Below, piece after piece: positions 9,435-17,495 of a stretch of DNA of 26,479 nucleotides; within the stretch, counting starts at the first letter, position 1; every line of letters starts with the position of its first letter. Made by a program: the position numbers and the translations under genes. The stretch comes from Candidatus Egerieousia excrementavium. GTDB lineage: Bacteria; Bacteroidota; Bacteroidia; Bacteroidales; UBA932. The notes under the pieces were generated by a model. It was not told the DNA's origin and ran no database searches. It worked only from the letters and a program-made list of their open reading frames with translations. Location of the stretch: the NCBI GenBank assembly GCA_017694275.1, contig JADINB010000068.1, forward strand, positions 1 through 26,479, given 5' to 3'.

Positions 9435-9509
9435 GGGAGCATAGCTCAGTTGGTTTAGAGCATCTGCCTTACAAGCAGAGGGTCGGGGGTTCGACTCCCT
9501 CTGCTCCCA
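9435..9509 (+). tRNA. tRNA-Val (anticodon UAC)
   Basis: The cloverleaf is complete. The acceptor stem pairs GGGAGCA (9435-9441) with TGCTCCC (9502-9508), with discriminator A9509. The D arm is GCTC/GAGC. The anticodon stem TCTGC/GCAGA closes the loop CTTACAA, with anticodon TAC. The T arm has the TTCGACT loop. The 3' CCA is not encoded: CA follows the discriminator. It probably depends on the promoter at 9192-9222. Confidence 0.97.
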
Positions 9510-9554
9510 CAAAGGGAAAGAGAATGTGTCATACGCAGTTTCTTTCCTTTTGTG
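9508..9554 (+). terminator. Long hairpin directly after tRNA-Val
   Basis: CACAAAGGGAAAGA (9508-9521) pairs with TCTTTCCTTTTGTG (9541-9554) over 14 bp with one G-T pair, around a loop of 19 nt. The stem begins inside the last two bases of the tRNA. It is followed by TTATTCTC and not a clean T run, so it may be a terminator, a processing signal for the tRNA 3' end, or both. Confidence 0.55.
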
Positions 9555-9734
9555 TTATTCTCTTGAACCTTGGCTTTCCAGCCCTCTTATGACGCGTATT
9601 GTCTTCTCCTGCGCTCCATACGATACGGTCAATTCTGTTGCAGCAGGAAAATTCTGGAATAATTGTTGAATGTAATAATCGGAAACGCATGTTTCTGGAA
9701 GATAAAAATTTGTGTGATTTTCAAAAGGGCGGGC
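9555..9734. other. Non-coding stretch, nothing recognised
   Basis: This is the rest of the gap between the tRNA hairpin and the next promoter. I see no credible gene, RNA motif or repeat in it. A frame running through the tRNA into this stretch gives the familiar spurious tRNA translation and is not a gene. It could hold upstream control sites for the polysaccharide operon, but no site is visible. Confidence 0.5.
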
Positions 9735-9764
9735 TTGTTATTTATAATATAAGTCTTAACTTTG
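9735..9764 (+). promoter_or_regulatory. Promoter of the polysaccharide operon
   Basis: TTG at 9735-9737, a 19-base spacer and TAACTTTG at 9757-9764 match the Bacteroidetes consensus exactly. Transcription should start near 9770, giving a leader of about 40 bases before the ATG at 9812. The leader contains GCGGGCGCGGCTCGCG, a GC-rich stretch (about 9775-9790) that can fold into a small hairpin close to the 5' end. Confidence 0.7.
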
Positions 9765-9811
9765 CAAGTTGAATGCGGGCGCGGCTCGCGTGAACAGTAA
9801 AATATGTGATT

Positions 9812-12190
9812 ATGAAATTGAAATACATATTTGTTTCAATACTTTTCTCTCTTCTCAGCCAGATGTCTTTTGCGCAGACTCAGGCAGAACTGGAGATGGT
9901 AAAGCAGATGGCCAGGCAAAAGGGCTATTCAGACAGCCAGATAGAGGAGTTGATAGGCAATTATACCGGAGGGCGCTCGTCTACGGCTTCATTACTGGAT
10001 ACGGCACGGACTGTTGACAGGAATCAGGCAGACCCGCTGCTGCTCAAACCTGAAACGCAGACCCAGATGCAGTTGCAACAGAACTCTCTGAGCAAGGCAA
10101 ACGAAATTTTCGGCCATTCTGTTTTTAAAAGCAGCGTACCCAATTTCCTGCCAAGTTATAATATCCCGACACCGGAAAACTACAGGCTTTCGGCGGGAGA
10201 TGAGGTTATAATTGACGTGTGGGGTGCGGTGGTGACAAATATAAGAACCACATTGTCTCCGGAAGGGAGCATTACGATCCCAAATCTGGGACCGGTATAT
10301 CTGAACGGCCAGACTGTGGCGCAGGCTGAAAAAAGCGTAAGGTCTTATCTTTCCAAAATCTATTCCGGAATAGAAAGCGATATGCCTGATACGTTTGTAA
10401 AGCTTTCCCTGGGAAAGACGAGAAGCGTTACTGTCGGAGTAATAGGAGAGGTGTCGGTGCCTGGTCTCTATACCATGCCGGCGCTTACCACAGTCTCTTC
10501 GGCAATATACATGGCCGGCGGGCTTACACCAATTGGAACGGTAAGAGACATAAAGATATTCAGGAACGGAAGTCAGATTGCAACGTTCGACCTTTACAAA
10601 TATATGTTTTCAGGCTCTACTGAGGGTGACATAAGACTTGAAGACAACGACCTTATAAGTGTATCTTCTTACGGAAAGGTGGTGTGGGCCGCAGGAGCGG
10701 TAAAGCGTCCGATGAGATACGAAATCATAGAGAATGAAAATATTGAAGATCTGTTGCAGTATAGCGGAGGTTTTGCAGGCAATGCCTATCCCAACGAGGT
10801 GTATGTGGAGAGGGTGAAATATCAGGGTAGGGAAACAGGTGCCACCTCGATGATGTATGCTGTTCCAAATGACAGGTTCGGCTCTTTTGTCCTGGAAGAC
10901 GGAGACAGTCTTTCTGTACGCGAGACGGATTTGAGATTTGCAAACAGAGTGAATATCGAGGGTGCCGTATGGAGGCCCGGAGATTACTCTTTGCAGGAAA
11001 ATATAACAACACTTGATGAGCTCATAACTGCTGCAGGAGGCCTTAAGGAGGAGGCATATCTCCAGAGAGGCTATATTGTCAGATATGATTCTGTAAGAAA
11101 CAAGGCACAGTTGTCGTTTTCATTGCAGAACGTGATTCTGGGTGGAGAGAAGGTCCTGTTGCAGCCCGATGACAGCGTGAGGATATTCTTCAAGGACTCT
11201 CTTACGCAGAAACGTATCATTACAGTAGGCGGTGAGGTGAACAAGCCGGGTGAATTCGAGTACAGATATGGTTTGACACTCGGCGATGCTGTCCTTATGG
11301 CCGGCGGCCTTACCGATGCGGCAACACTTGAAAGAGTGGAGGTGGCCCGCCGCATTGTCGGTGAAAGGGAGAATGTGGACATTAAAGATACCATTGCCAT
11401 GATATTGCATTATAATCTGTTGAAAAGGCCGGAGGATGCAGAAGCACAATTGTCTCCTTTTGACATGGTCTATGTGCGCCGCTCGGCGGTCTACAAGCCA
11501 CAGCAGGTGATAACCATAGAAGGGCAGGTAAACTATCCGGGAAGTTACGCCATGGAGAAAAATGTCGTAAGGCTTTCAGATGTCGTGAAAAAGGCAGACG
11601 GATTCAATATGGATGCATATCCTCAGGGGGCGACACTTACCCGAGTGTTGACCGAAGAGGAAATGGAGAGGCTTATAATTGCAAAGAACATTGCAAAAAA
11701 CCAGATGCAGGATAGTACGGCATCCAATTTCCTGGATTCCATGCTTGTGGAAGACAGGTACAATATTGCCATAAATCTGGATCTGGCAGTCCGGAATCCC
11801 GGCAGCGATTATGACGTGGTGTTGCGTGACGGAGATATAATAAAGGTGCCCAAATACAACAATACGGTAAGGATTTCTGGTGCGGTTCTCTATCCGAATA
11901 CCATAACTTACAAGCCGGGTGCAAGTTACAAATATTATGTATCTGGCGGAGGCGGCTTCAGAAGAGAGGCGATAAAACGTGATACATATATGATACATGC
12001 CAACGGGAACGTGGCGATAAAGGGCTCTCCGATGTTCAAGGTGCAACCTGGAACCGAGATTGTGGTGCCAGAGAAATCGCAGGATGACAGGCTGCTCCGT
12101 GCGCAGAGAGTGTCTACCATTATGGGAATTGCAACCTCTACGGCATCCCTGGCCGCTATGGTTACTTCCATACTTAACAATACCAAATAG
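9812..12190 (+). CDS. Polysaccharide export outer-membrane protein with multiple SLBB domains
   Basis: This is a Wza-like export protein, 792 residues from the ATG at 9812; a GTG two codons upstream is less likely. A signal peptide is clear (KLKYIFVSILFSLLSQMSFAQ). After a low-complexity region comes the Poly_export domain at about 105-190 (NYRLSAGDEVIIDVWG... SLSPEGSI-like, GPVYLNGQT). It is followed by about six SLBB-like units, recognisable by repeats such as GEVSVPGLYTM, GAVKRPMRYEI, GAVWRPGDYSL, GEVNKPGEFEY, GQVNYPGSYAM and GAVLYPNTITY, each with a following A-GG motif or variant. The hydrophobic C-terminus (STIMGIATSTASLAAMVTSIL) resembles the membrane-spanning helix of Wza. Wza has about 380 residues with fewer SLBB units, so this is the long form common in Bacteroidetes. 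It is first in the operon and should form the outer-membrane exit channel. Confidence 0.92.
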   Translation: MKLKYIFVSILFSLLSQMSFAQTQAELEMVKQMARQKGYSDSQIEELIGNYTGGRSSTASLLDTARTVDRNQADPLLLKPETQTQMQLQQNSLSKANEIFGHSVFKSSVPNFLPSYNIPTPENYRLSAGDEVIIDVWGAVVTNIRTTLSPEGSITIPNLGPVYLNGQTVAQAEKSVRSYLSKIYSGIESDMPDTFVKLSLGKTRSVTVGVIGEVSVPGLYTMPALTTVSSAIYMAGGLTPIGTVRDIKIFRNGSQIATFDLYKYMFSGSTEGDIRLEDNDLISVSSYGKVVWAAGAVKRPMRYEIIENENIEDLLQYSGGFAGNAYPNEVYVERVKYQGRETGATSMMYAVPNDRFGSFVLEDGDSLSVRETDLRFANRVNIEGAVWRPGDYSLQENITTLDELITAAGGLKEEAYLQRGYIVRYDSVRNKAQLSFSLQNVILGGEKVLLQPDDSVRIFFKDSLTQKRIITVGGEVNKPGEFEYRYGLTLGDAVLMAGGLTDAATLERVEVARRIVGERENVDIKDTIAMILHYNLLKRPEDAEAQLSPFDMVYVRRSAVYKPQQVITIEGQVNYPGSYAMEKNVVRLSDVVKKADGFNMDAYPQGATLTRVLTEEEMERLIIAKNIAKNQMQDSTASNFLDSMLVEDRYNIAINLDLAVRNPGSDYDVVLRDGDIIKVPKYNNTVRISGAVLYPNTITYKPGASYKYYVSGGGGFRREAIKRDTYMIHANGNVAIKGSPMFKVQPGTEIVVPEKSQDDRLLRAQRVSTIMGIATSTASLAAMVTSILNNTK

Positions 12191-12250
12191 TTTGTGGCTT
12201 TGTGAGCTGAGACCTGACCTATTATCTGCAGTAACAAACACATAATTATT

Positions 12251-14209
12251 ATGGCGAGCATTAGCAAGTTTTTGGAAAAAATGGCGAATACCACCTATAT
12301 GAACAGGTGGGCAGTGCTGATTTTCGATGCTTTGATGTCGGCATTCATATCGCTTGTCGTATATATGGCGCTCGGAACCTTTACGAGTGCCACCATTCCT
12401 TTTCTTACGCTTGTTGCGATCTTTGTCATATCCGTAATGGTGAGCGGTGTGATATTCTGGAGCATGGGCATACATAGAGGTATAGTAAGGCATGCCTCTA
12501 TCGTGGATATTTTTCATATCTTTCTGGCTGTACTTATCAAGGGTGCTGTATTGTTCGCACTCTTCTCCTTGCTGGATATTACAAATTTCATTTTCATAAG
12601 TGTGGGCAAGGTGGCCATTGCCGAAGTTGCAGACATTGCAGTTACATTGTGTGCCTTTGTCCTTGTGCGTGTGAGCGTAGTATATGTGTATGATGCCATT
12701 TCGTACCATGCTGTAAAATCTTCCAAAAACATACTGATATACGGCGACGACGACAAAAGCATTGTCACGGCGACCTTTTTCTCCGGCAAGAATCTTAATG
12801 CAGGTTATAATGTGGTAGGGTTCATAGTAATGACCGGTGACATAAAAAAACTTAAACTGGCATCTGTTCCGGTCTACAATATAGCTTCGTTGGATTATCT
12901 GTCGGGCGTAATAAGGAGAAAGAATATCAGGGCGATAGTGTTTCCAGACCAGAAAGACCTGCTGAAAGAGCGGGACGGTCTTGTCAAATTCTGTCTCAAG
13001 GAGCATATTGCGGTAATGCTCAAGCCTACCATGGAAGAAGATGTGGTTTCAAAGGATGGTCTGAAAATGCCTATCCGTAACGTGAATATCGAAGATTTGC
13101 TCTACCGCGATGAGATCAAGATAAAAATGGACGAAGTGTCTGCAATGCTCAGCGGCAAGGTTATAATGGTTACAGGTGCAGCAGGTTCCATAGGAAGCGA
13201 ATTGTGCAGGATAATATCGAAATTCAATATAAGGCAGCTCATATTCCTTGATAATGCAGAGACTCCGATGCACTCTCTGCAGCTGGAGTTTCTGAACAGT
13301 GACAGTTGCATTGCCTCAGACATAGGGCAAAAATACTGTTTCCTGCTTGCTGACGTGAGGAACAGAATAAGGATAAACACCATTTTCGATTTGTACAAAC
13401 CGCAAATAGTCTTCCATGCCGCGGCATATAAGCATGTTCCGGTAATCGAGGATAATCCTACCGAGGGCGCGTATGTGAACATAATAGGCACAAAGGTTGT
13501 TGCGGATGCCGCCTTGAGGACCGGAGTGGAGAAGATGGTCATGATTTCTACAGACAAGGCAGTAAATCCTACAAATATAATGGGTGCGACCAAACGGATA
13601 GCCGAAATCTATATTCAGTCCTTGAGCAAGGCCGTGCTCAATGGTGAGATAGAGGGCAAGACCAGATTCATTACTACCCGTTTCGGGAATGTGCTCGGCT
13701 CAAACGGTTCTGTCATACCTCGTTTCAGGGAGCAGATCAAGAGCGGCGGACCTGTTACAGTAACCCATCCGGATATTATCCGTTACTTTATGACCATTCC
13801 CGAGGCATGCCGCCTGGTCATGGAGGCAGCCACAATAGGAAAGGGGTATGAGATTTTCGTATTCGACATGGGAACACCGGTGAAAATCGCGGATTTGGCC
13901 AAGAACATGATAAAACTCGCAGGTTTCGAGCCTGACATAGATATTAAAATAGTATATACAGGACTCAGACAGGGTGAAAAACTTTATGAAGAGCTCCTTA
14001 ATACCAAAGAGAATGTAATTCCTACAAATTACAACAAGATCTTTGTCGCCAAAACAAGAGAGTATGATTATGCAAGGGTAAATGAAATGGTCCTGGCTCT
14101 AAAGGAGCGTGCAAGACTCTCTGATGCAGACAGCTGTGTAAAGATAATGAAAGATATTGTACCGGAATTCGTAAGTCAGAATTCAAGGTATGCAGAATTC
14201 AATAAATAG
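12251..14209 (+). CDS. Membrane nucleotide-sugar 4,6-dehydratase (CapD/WbpM/PglF family)
   Basis: This protein probably converts a UDP-HexNAc, usually UDP-GlcNAc, to the 4-keto-6-deoxy sugar, an early step toward bacillosamine, QuiNAc or FucNAc-type sugars. Its 652 residues match the long family. Four hydrophobic segments lie in about the first 145 residues, then a Rossmann-like linker domain (NILIYGDDDKSIV). The SDR domain begins KVIMVTGAAGSIGSELCRI, with the NAD-binding glycines at about 309-315. STDKAVNPTNIMGATKR holds the active site, where Met444 takes the place of the usual SDR tyrosine and Lys448 is kept. That Met-for-Tyr change is known for WbpM and PglF, so it is not a defect. The exact sugar product cannot be told from sequence. 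It follows the SLBB gene after 60 bases with no terminator. Confidence 0.93.
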   Translation: MASISKFLEKMANTTYMNRWAVLIFDALMSAFISLVVYMALGTFTSATIPFLTLVAIFVISVMVSGVIFWSMGIHRGIVRHASIVDIFHIFLAVLIKGAVLFALFSLLDITNFIFISVGKVAIAEVADIAVTLCAFVLVRVSVVYVYDAISYHAVKSSKNILIYGDDDKSIVTATFFSGKNLNAGYNVVGFIVMTGDIKKLKLASVPVYNIASLDYLSGVIRRKNIRAIVFPDQKDLLKERDGLVKFCLKEHIAVMLKPTMEEDVVSKDGLKMPIRNVNIEDLLYRDEIKIKMDEVSAMLSGKVIMVTGAAGSIGSELCRIISKFNIRQLIFLDNAETPMHSLQLEFLNSDSCIASDIGQKYCFLLADVRNRIRINTIFDLYKPQIVFHAAAYKHVPVIEDNPTEGAYVNIIGTKVVADAALRTGVEKMVMISTDKAVNPTNIMGATKRIAEIYIQSLSKAVLNGEIEGKTRFITTRFGNVLGSNGSVIPRFREQIKSGGPVTVTHPDIIRYFMTIPEACRLVMEAATIGKGYEIFVFDMGTPVKIADLAKNMIKLAGFEPDIDIKIVYTGLRQGEKLYEELLNTKENVIPTNYNKIFVAKTREYDYARVNEMVLALKERARLSDADSCVKIMKDIVPEFVSQNSRYAEFNK

Positions 14210-14217
14210 ACACTGAC

Positions 14218-15354
14218 ATGATGGAGGAAATGGATAAGGAAAAACAACGGTTGCAGGAAGTTGAAGAGAATGAAATAGATTTGATAGAACTTGTGAAGAG
14301 GTTCTGGGAAAAGAGAAAGTTCATAGTAAAGGTTACTGCCATATTTCTCTGTCTTGGTCTGCTTATAGCCATATTTACCCCTGAAGAGTATACGGCCCAA
14401 TGTGTTGTCGTTCCCCAGACCGGTGAAAGCGGCGTCAGCTCTTCGCTCAGCGGACTGGCCTCATTGGCCGGTTTTTCGCTTGGCAGCATGGGGTCGGCCG
14501 AGGAACTTTCGCCCATGGTCTATTCCAATGTGATGAACAATATCAACCTCCAGAAGGAGATGATTAATACTGAAATATATTTCGACAGGTGGGGCAGGAA
14601 GCTCACCCTGCTCGATTATTTCACGAATGAGGAGTATCAAAGGACTTCGGTTCTCGGGGTTGTGAAAAAATATACGATAGGCCTGCCATGGCTTATACTA
14701 AGTGCCATAAGGGGCGAAGGCGAAGAAGAGACTGCCATGACGGGTGAGGATGGGCAAATTGCCATGCTTACCAAGGACGAAGATGATTGCATAAAGGCCT
14801 TGAAAGAGAGGACAACGCTGACTGTCAATGATAAGGATGGCTATGTCAACATTTCGGCCACAATGCCTGAACCTCTGGCTGCCGCTGCTTTGGCAGAAAT
14901 ATATATGAATCTGTTGCAGAAATATGTTTCGGAATTCAAGATTGAAAAGGCGAAAGCCGATTACAATTTCATAAATCAGCGTTATCTTGAGGCCAAGGAG
15001 GAGTATTCGAAAAAACAGGAGGAATATGCCCGTTTCAGAGATGCCAACAGGATTATCACCACAGCTGTTGCAGCGACAAGAGAGGAACAGATCAAGAATG
15101 ATTATGACCTTGCCTATTCACTCTATTCCGAACTTTCGCGCCAGCTTATACAGGCTGAAATAAAGGTCAAGGAGAATACTCCTATTTTCACTGTGGTTGA
15201 ACCGGTAATCGTCCCGCGTGAAAGGAGCAAGCCCAAACGGATGATGACGCTCGTGGCATTCGGTTTTTTGGGCGGAGTCCTGAGTTGCGGTGCCGTTCTT
15301 GCATTCGATTTTTTAAAAAAGAGAACAGAAATAAAATATCTTAAAAACTGGTAA
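14218..15354 (+). CDS. Wzz-type polysaccharide chain-length determinant protein
   Basis: This is an inner-membrane polysaccharide co-polymerase of 378 residues. It has one transmembrane helix near the N-terminus (about 35-53, FIVKVTAIFLCLGLLIAIF), a long periplasmic region with a coiled-coil-like helical part (about 240-300), and a second helix at about 342-364. The Pro-rich VVEPVIVPRERSKPKR before helix 2 is the family signature. No tyrosine-kinase Walker motifs follow, so it is the kinase-free Wzz type. It starts 8 bases after the dehydratase stop and shares one base with the next start (TAATG), which indicates translational coupling. ATGs at 14218, 14221 and 14230 are all possible; a GGAGGAA tract touches the last one, too close for normal use. 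Confidence 0.9.
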   Translation: MMEEMDKEKQRLQEVEENEIDLIELVKRFWEKRKFIVKVTAIFLCLGLLIAIFTPEEYTAQCVVVPQTGESGVSSSLSGLASLAGFSLGSMGSAEELSPMVYSNVMNNINLQKEMINTEIYFDRWGRKLTLLDYFTNEEYQRTSVLGVVKKYTIGLPWLILSAIRGEGEEETAMTGEDGQIAMLTKDEDDCIKALKERTTLTVNDKDGYVNISATMPEPLAAAALAEIYMNLLQKYVSEFKIEKAKADYNFINQRYLEAKEEYSKKQEEYARFRDANRIITTAVAATREEQIKNDYDLAYSLYSELSRQLIQAEIKVKENTPIFTVVEPVIVPRERSKPKRMMTLVAFGFLGGVLSCGAVLAFDFLKKRTEIKYLKNW

Positions 15355-16004
15355 TGACGAAATTGTTGAAATATATGACAGTCGCAGCGGTATTGCTGGC
15401 CGTGTGCGGCCCCCTTAAGGCTGTTGCTGGCGAGGCGGATACGGTTGGCGTAACGGTTAAGGAAAAACCTGCATTGAGAAATGTCAAGGTTAAAATGAAT
15501 GCCCTTGTTGCAATCGGCGTTGTCAACCCTGCCGTGGAGTTTAAGGTCATGGACAATTTTACAGTACAGATGGAGGCCCTCGGCGTATTTTACAGTTCGA
15601 ATTTTCTGGGAACAGGCAAACCGTTGGTGCTCGGTTCATCTTTCTTTGAGTTCAGGTACTATCCCAAGGAGGAATTCAAAGGTTTCTTTGTAGCTCCCAA
15701 TATCGGATGGGGCGTGTATAAACTGAACAAAGGGCTTGTCTTGCGGTATACAGACCAGTATGACTGGGACTGCTATCAGCAGGGAAGCAACATAATGGCA
15801 GGCATTACGATAGGATATACTTTCAACATCAACGAAAAATGGTCTGTCGAACTGGCCTGGGGAGGCGGTTTCCAGCATTCGAGATATACGGGTTTCGGGC
15901 GTGAAAACGACAATGAGCCATATGAGATGTATGTGGGGTTGAACAGCAGCGCGGAATGGCCTCCGTTCTATAAGGGAGGTATCTTTATCGGGTACAGATT
16001 CTAA
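15354..16004 (+). CDS. Small outer-membrane beta-barrel protein, DUF3575-like
   Basis: This 216-residue protein has a clear signal peptide (about 1-26, KLLKYMTVAAVLLAVCGPLKAVAG). The mature part is made of alternating strands rich in aromatic residues (FFEFRYYPKE, GFFVAPNIGWGVY, NIMAGITIGYTFNINEKWSVELAWGGGF) and ends in IFIGYRF. The terminal aromatic residue is typical of proteins inserted by the BAM machinery. The pattern is like DUF3575, a Bacteroidetes family often found next to surface or fimbrial genes, but I make that match by eye only. No enzyme motif is visible. It overlaps the wzz stop by one base and sits 10 bases before rfbC, so it is embedded in the polysaccharide operon. It could help anchor or export the polymer; that is inference. 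Confidence 0.7.
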   Translation: MTKLLKYMTVAAVLLAVCGPLKAVAGEADTVGVTVKEKPALRNVKVKMNALVAIGVVNPAVEFKVMDNFTVQMEALGVFYSSNFLGTGKPLVLGSSFFEFRYYPKEEFKGFFVAPNIGWGVYKLNKGLVLRYTDQYDWDCYQQGSNIMAGITIGYTFNINEKWSVELAWGGGFQHSRYTGFGRENDNEPYEMYVGLNSSAEWPPFYKGGIFIGYRF

Positions 16005-16014
16005 CGTGTGACAG

Positions 16015-16608
16015 ATGAAGGTTCTGGAGACTGACATTAAAGGTGTGGCAATAATCGGGCCTCAGTTATACGGCGATAACAGAGGCTATTTTTTTGAAAG
16101 CTATAACGAAAAGCTTTTCAATGAGCAGGTGGCTTTGAAAATCCTTCATACAAAGGCAGTGGAATTTGTGCAGGACAACGAAAGCAAGAGTTGTTATGGA
16201 GTGGTGAGAGGATTGCACTTTCAGAAGCCTCCATACGCCCAGTCAAAGTTGGTCAGGGTTGTAAAGGGCGAGGTGCTTGACGTTGCTGTAGACATAAGGC
16301 GTAACTCCCCGACATTCGGCCGGCATGTTGCCGTAAGGCTTTCAGAAAGCAACCACCTCCAGTTGTTTATCCCAAGAGGGTTTGCACACGGCTTTTCTGT
16401 TCTTTCTCAGGAGGCGGTACTGCAGTACAAGTGCGACAACTTTTACAACAGGGAGAGCGAAGGTGCAATTATCTGGAATGATCCGCAGCTTGACATAGAC
16501 TGGATGATACCTGCAGAGCAGGTTATACTTTCTGAAAAGGACATGAATCATCCGCTTTTGGATGATGCTCCATATCTTTTCGATTATAACGACAGACTGT
16601 ATTGTTAA
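16015..16608 (+). CDS. rfbC: dTDP-4-dehydrorhamnose 3,5-epimerase
   Basis: This catalyses the third step of dTDP-L-rhamnose synthesis, epimerising C3 and C5 of the 4-keto-6-deoxyglucose intermediate. It is a cupin-fold enzyme of 197 residues, slightly longer than the usual 180-190. Motifs are DNRGYFFESYNEKLF for substrate binding, FVQDNESKSCYGVVRGLHFQ with catalytic His68, KLVRVVKGEVLDVAVDIRRNSPTFG, and FIPRGFAHGFSVLS. It ends 3 bases before rfbD. The first two genes of the pathway, rfbA and rfbB, are not in this window. Confidence 0.96.
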   Translation: MKVLETDIKGVAIIGPQLYGDNRGYFFESYNEKLFNEQVALKILHTKAVEFVQDNESKSCYGVVRGLHFQKPPYAQSKLVRVVKGEVLDVAVDIRRNSPTFGRHVAVRLSESNHLQLFIPRGFAHGFSVLSQEAVLQYKCDNFYNRESEGAIIWNDPQLDIDWMIPAEQVILSEKDMNHPLLDDAPYLFDYNDRLYC

Positions 16609-16611
16609 ATT

Positions 16612-17493
16612 ATGTATAGCGACAATATTCTTGTAACGGGAGCAAACGGACAGCTCGGGCGCAGCCTGAGGCGTGAAGTTCATCAGAAGGGCTGGACAGG
16701 CAACTGGCTGTTTACCGATGCCGCAGAACTTGACATAACCGACAATACGGCGGTTGCAAGACATATTGCAGAAAATGACATATCAGTTGTGGTGAATTGT
16801 GCCGCCTATACAAATGTAGACAAGGCTGAGGATGACAGAGAGGCGGCAGACCTTCTCAATAATGTTGCAGTAGCCAATATCGCTGCCGCCCTGGCCGGGA
16901 AAAACGCAGTTTTCATACATGTCTCTACAGATTACGTGTTTGACGGAGAGTCATGCATACCATATAAGGAGGACGATGCCGCTCTGCCTTGTTCGGTTTA
17001 CGGCATCACGAAGAAAAGGGGAGAGGATGCCATTCTGAAGAGCGGTTGCAGATATATGATATTCCGTACTGCATGGCTCTATTCGGAATATGGCAGGAAT
17101 TTCGTGAAGACCATGCGTTCCCTTATATCTTCAAGGGAGACGGTGAACGTGGTTTTCGACCAGGTAGGGACTCCCACATACGCGGCAGATCTTGCCGGTG
17201 CCATCTGCAAGGTTATATGCAGCCGCAATTATGAACAGGGTATTTATCATTACAGCAATGAAGGAGTATGCTCGTGGTATGACTTTGCAAAAGAGATAGC
17301 GGCAATGAGCGGATATGACTGCAAGATACAACCCTGCCATAGCAGCGAATTCCCCTCAAGGGTAAGGAGGCCCCATTATTCTGTCCTTGACAAAAGCAAG
17401 GTCAGGAGAGTTCTTGGTCTTGAAGTACCCTATTGGAGAGATTCGTTGGAAAGATGTATGGACAATCTTGATAAAACAGATAAAAATCAATAG
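16612..17493 (+). CDS. rfbD: dTDP-4-dehydrorhamnose reductase
   Basis: This enzyme reduces the 4-keto group with NAD(P)H to finish dTDP-L-rhamnose. It is an extended SDR of 293 residues, the usual length. The nucleotide-binding loop is GANGQLGRSLR at 10-20. The catalytic residues are in HVSTDYVFDG (Ser105/Thr106) and VYGITKKRGE (Tyr130 and Lys134). The C-terminal part has GIYHYSNEG and RRPHYSVLDKSKV, typical of RfbD. It directly follows rfbC and is 2 bases from the phosphatase gene, so the three are one transcription unit. Confidence 0.96.
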   Translation: MYSDNILVTGANGQLGRSLRREVHQKGWTGNWLFTDAAELDITDNTAVARHIAENDISVVVNCAAYTNVDKAEDDREAADLLNNVAVANIAAALAGKNAVFIHVSTDYVFDGESCIPYKEDDAALPCSVYGITKKRGEDAILKSGCRYMIFRTAWLYSEYGRNFVKTMRSLISSRETVNVVFDQVGTPTYAADLAGAICKVICSRNYEQGIYHYSNEGVCSWYDFAKEIAAMSGYDCKIQPCHSSEFPSRVRRPHYSVLDKSKVRRVLGLEVPYWRDSLERCMDNLDKTDKNQ

Positions 17494-17495
17494 AT

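Noticed and set aside
9356..9592. A 78-codon plus-strand frame across the second repeat and tRNA-Val
   Set aside because: Its middle is the familiar mistranslation of a tRNA gene (VGGSTPSAPT), so it is not protein coding.
11576..13006. A 476-codon open frame on the minus strand
   Set aside because: It lies antisense to the SLBB and dehydratase genes, spans the gap between them, and its product is rich in His, Tyr, Cys and Arg with no recognisable domain. It is a shadow frame.
13560..13600. Dehydratase with a lost catalytic Tyr (MxxxK in place of YxxxK)
   Set aside because: Met at this position is normal for the long WbpM/PglF-type enzymes, so the gene is not inactive.
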